From: a bacterium
Lineage (GTDB): Bacteria > Patescibacteriota > Minisyncoccia > Phycocordibacterales > UBA6065
Assembly: GCA_030648825.1 (NCBI GenBank)
Contig: JAUSGU010000053.1
Location: 1 to 6,337, forward strand
Length of the DNA: 6,337 bases
Direction of reading: 5' to 3'
Below the pieces are notes generated by a model. It saw nothing but the letters and a program-made list of their open reading frames with translations. It was not told the DNA's origin and did not search any database. Made by a program: the position numbers and the translations under genes. Of the stretch, positions 5,195 through 6,337 are shown piece after piece; the stretch's first letter is position 1; every line of letters starts with the position of its first letter.

Positions 5195-6337
5195 ATGTCC
5201 AAAAAAGCTTTCACAATTTTTATAATTTTCATCCTCATAGTAATGGGGATTTTGGGGTGGTACTTCTTTGTCCGAACGGAAATAGTCCCTGGCTCGGAGA
5301 CTGAAACAACGACCAGTTCTTCTGATTTATTTCCTTTTGGTAAAAAGCCTGCAACGACAGAGACAGAAAGCGGTAGCTTGATTACAAATCCGAGCGATGA
5401 GCAGAATCAGACGATCAATCTCGGTGGCACGAATGGGAGTAATAACGAAAGTAACGAGGTTCTGCCTCGTTTACGCCAGATCTCGACTGTCCCCACGGCC
5501 GGTATGGTGGTCTTTGACGTCGGCAGTACCACTTTAATTCGATACATAGAGAGGGCCACAGGCCATATAAACGAAACAACTAGTGTTTCTCTGGTTGAAA
5601 AAAAGATCTCAAACACTACCATTCCAAAAGTTTACGAAGCTCTGTGGTCAAGCGACGGATCTCGGCTCCTCATACGTTATGTAAAAGACGATTCATCTAT
5701 CATACGCACTTTTTACGCCAAAATAGCGACGACGACACGGCCGGAGCAAGCTATAGAAGGTATATTCCTCCCTGACGACATTCGGGAAGTCTCTGTTTCC
5801 GGAAGCAAAATTTTCTACATGACTGAAACCAGTTCCGGTTCACAGGGAATTCTCGCAAATATTGACGGTTCTGCAAAAACTTCCGTTTTCAGCTCTTCTT
5901 TTAATGACTGGAGATTTTCTCTGTCGTCTCCAACCGGAGCAATTATTTTTACCAAACCGAGTGGTGTCACAGAGGGTAGCGCTTATATTTTGAATACGGG
6001 GAATGGTTCATATTCAAAGGTAGCAGGCAATTTCTCTGGACTCGTCGCTCTGGGAAACGCCGATAATAGTCTTATATTGATTTCAGCGACGGTTAATCGC
6101 GGTTTAATTACGATGGTTTTTGATCCAAAAACAAATAAAAACGAAAACGTGAGTGTCCAAACGATTGCCGATAAATGCGTGTGGAGCGTAAAAAGTAAAA
6201 ACATTGTTTTCTGCGCTGTTCCACGATCTCTGCCGAACGGTATATATCCAGATGATTGGTATAAAGGCAAAATTTCTTTTGATGACAGTGTGTGGAAAAT
6301 AAATACGGCGAGCGGAGAGACGGAAAATCTCTTTGAT
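5195..6337 (+). CDS. Membrane-anchored beta-propeller-like (WD40/TolB-like) protein, 3' end outside the window
   Basis: The frame is open from ATG 5195 to the last base, giving 381 codons without a stop, so the C-terminus is missing. Residues 1-5 are basic and residues 6-26 form one membrane helix with no clear cleavage site, which suggests an N-terminal anchor with the rest outside the membrane. Residues ~33-88 are a Ser/Thr/Asn/Glu-rich, low-complexity linker. From ~90 onward the chain alternates short strands with polar turns. Propeller-like blades are suggested by YEALWSSDGSRLLIRY (W151, D154, G155), DWRFSLSSPTGAIIFTK (W239) and CVWSVKSKNIVFC (W330), and by the DDWYKGKISFDDSVWKI stretch. 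The gene starts 3 nt after the pilin stop, so it is probably co-transcribed, again without a Shine-Dalgarno sequence. Enzymatic residues are not evident; a binding or scaffold role at the pilus is inference. Similar anchored propeller proteins occur near these pilin loci in CPR genomes. Confidence 0.8.
   Translation, partial: MSKKAFTIFIIFILIVMGILGWYFFVRTEIVPGSETETTTSSSDLFPFGKKPATTETESGSLITNPSDEQNQTINLGGTNGSNNESNEVLPRLRQISTVPTAGMVVFDVGSTTLIRYIERATGHINETTSVSLVEKKISNTTIPKVYEALWSSDGSRLLIRYVKDDSSIIRTFYAKIATTTRPEQAIEGIFLPDDIREVSVSGSKIFYMTETSSGSQGILANIDGSAKTSVFSSSFNDWRFSLSSPTGAIIFTKPSGVTEGSAYILNTGNGSYSKVAGNFSGLVALGNADNSLILISATVNRGLITMVFDPKTNKNENVSVQTIADKCVWSVKSKNIVFCAVPRSLPNGIYPDDWYKGKISFDDSVWKINTASGETENLFD

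Noticed and set aside
1..6337. tRNA, rRNA, CRISPR array or insertion-sequence transposase
   Set aside because: No cloverleaf, rRNA-like conserved stretch, regularly spaced repeat or transposase motif was seen on either strand.

Overview
The window looks like a chromosomal segment from a Candidate Phyla Radiation bacterium (Patescibacteria, probably a Parcubacteria-type lineage). It carries part of the type IV secretion / type IV pilus-like locus that these small-genome bacteria conserve. The assignment rests on family recognition and gene order: a PrgI-family protein, a stand-alone TraC-like domain, a VirB4-type ATPase, secreted proteins, a CPR-type T4SS pilin, and a membrane-anchored propeller-like protein. 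All genes lie on the + strand. No start codon has a well-spaced Shine-Dalgarno sequence. I cannot name the species.

Layout. 26-469: PrgI-like membrane protein, with a TATAAT just upstream. 485-541: possible 18-residue micro-ORF. 532-1167 and 1192-2994: two proteins that together are collinear with one full-length VirB4/TraE-type ATPase. The first is the N-terminal domain. The second holds the rest of the N-terminal region and the complete RecA-like motor with Walker A and B. 2998-3094: a long, nearly perfect inverted repeat with a T-run, right after the virB4 stop, likely a terminator and possibly a REP/MITE-like element. 3102-3110: an extended -10 motif placed so that transcription would begin at the next start codon. 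3117-4109: secreted protein with three Ig-like modules. 4106-5191: T4SS pilin-like protein with an unusual AT-rich coiled-coil extension, overlapping the previous gene by ATGA. 5195-6337: membrane-anchored, WD40/TolB-like propeller protein that runs off the window.

How it may work together (inference). The PrgI-like protein and the two-part VirB4 would form the inner-membrane energising platform. The pilin would be the substrate assembled into a pilus or channel, and the two exported proteins would act outside the membrane as accessory or surface components. The hairpin plus promoter suggests two transcription units: a motor/platform unit and a secreted/pilin unit. No relaxase, VirD4 coupling protein, VirB6, VirB8 or VirB10 is visible here, so conjugation, DNA uptake and attachment to a host cell cannot be told apart.

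The least ordinary signals are three. A G7 tract sits exactly at the pilin/extension junction, and loss or gain of one G would end the protein within a few codons. The GC content drops sharply in the extension. The 97-nt hairpin has internal-loop strands that are near-direct repeats of each other.
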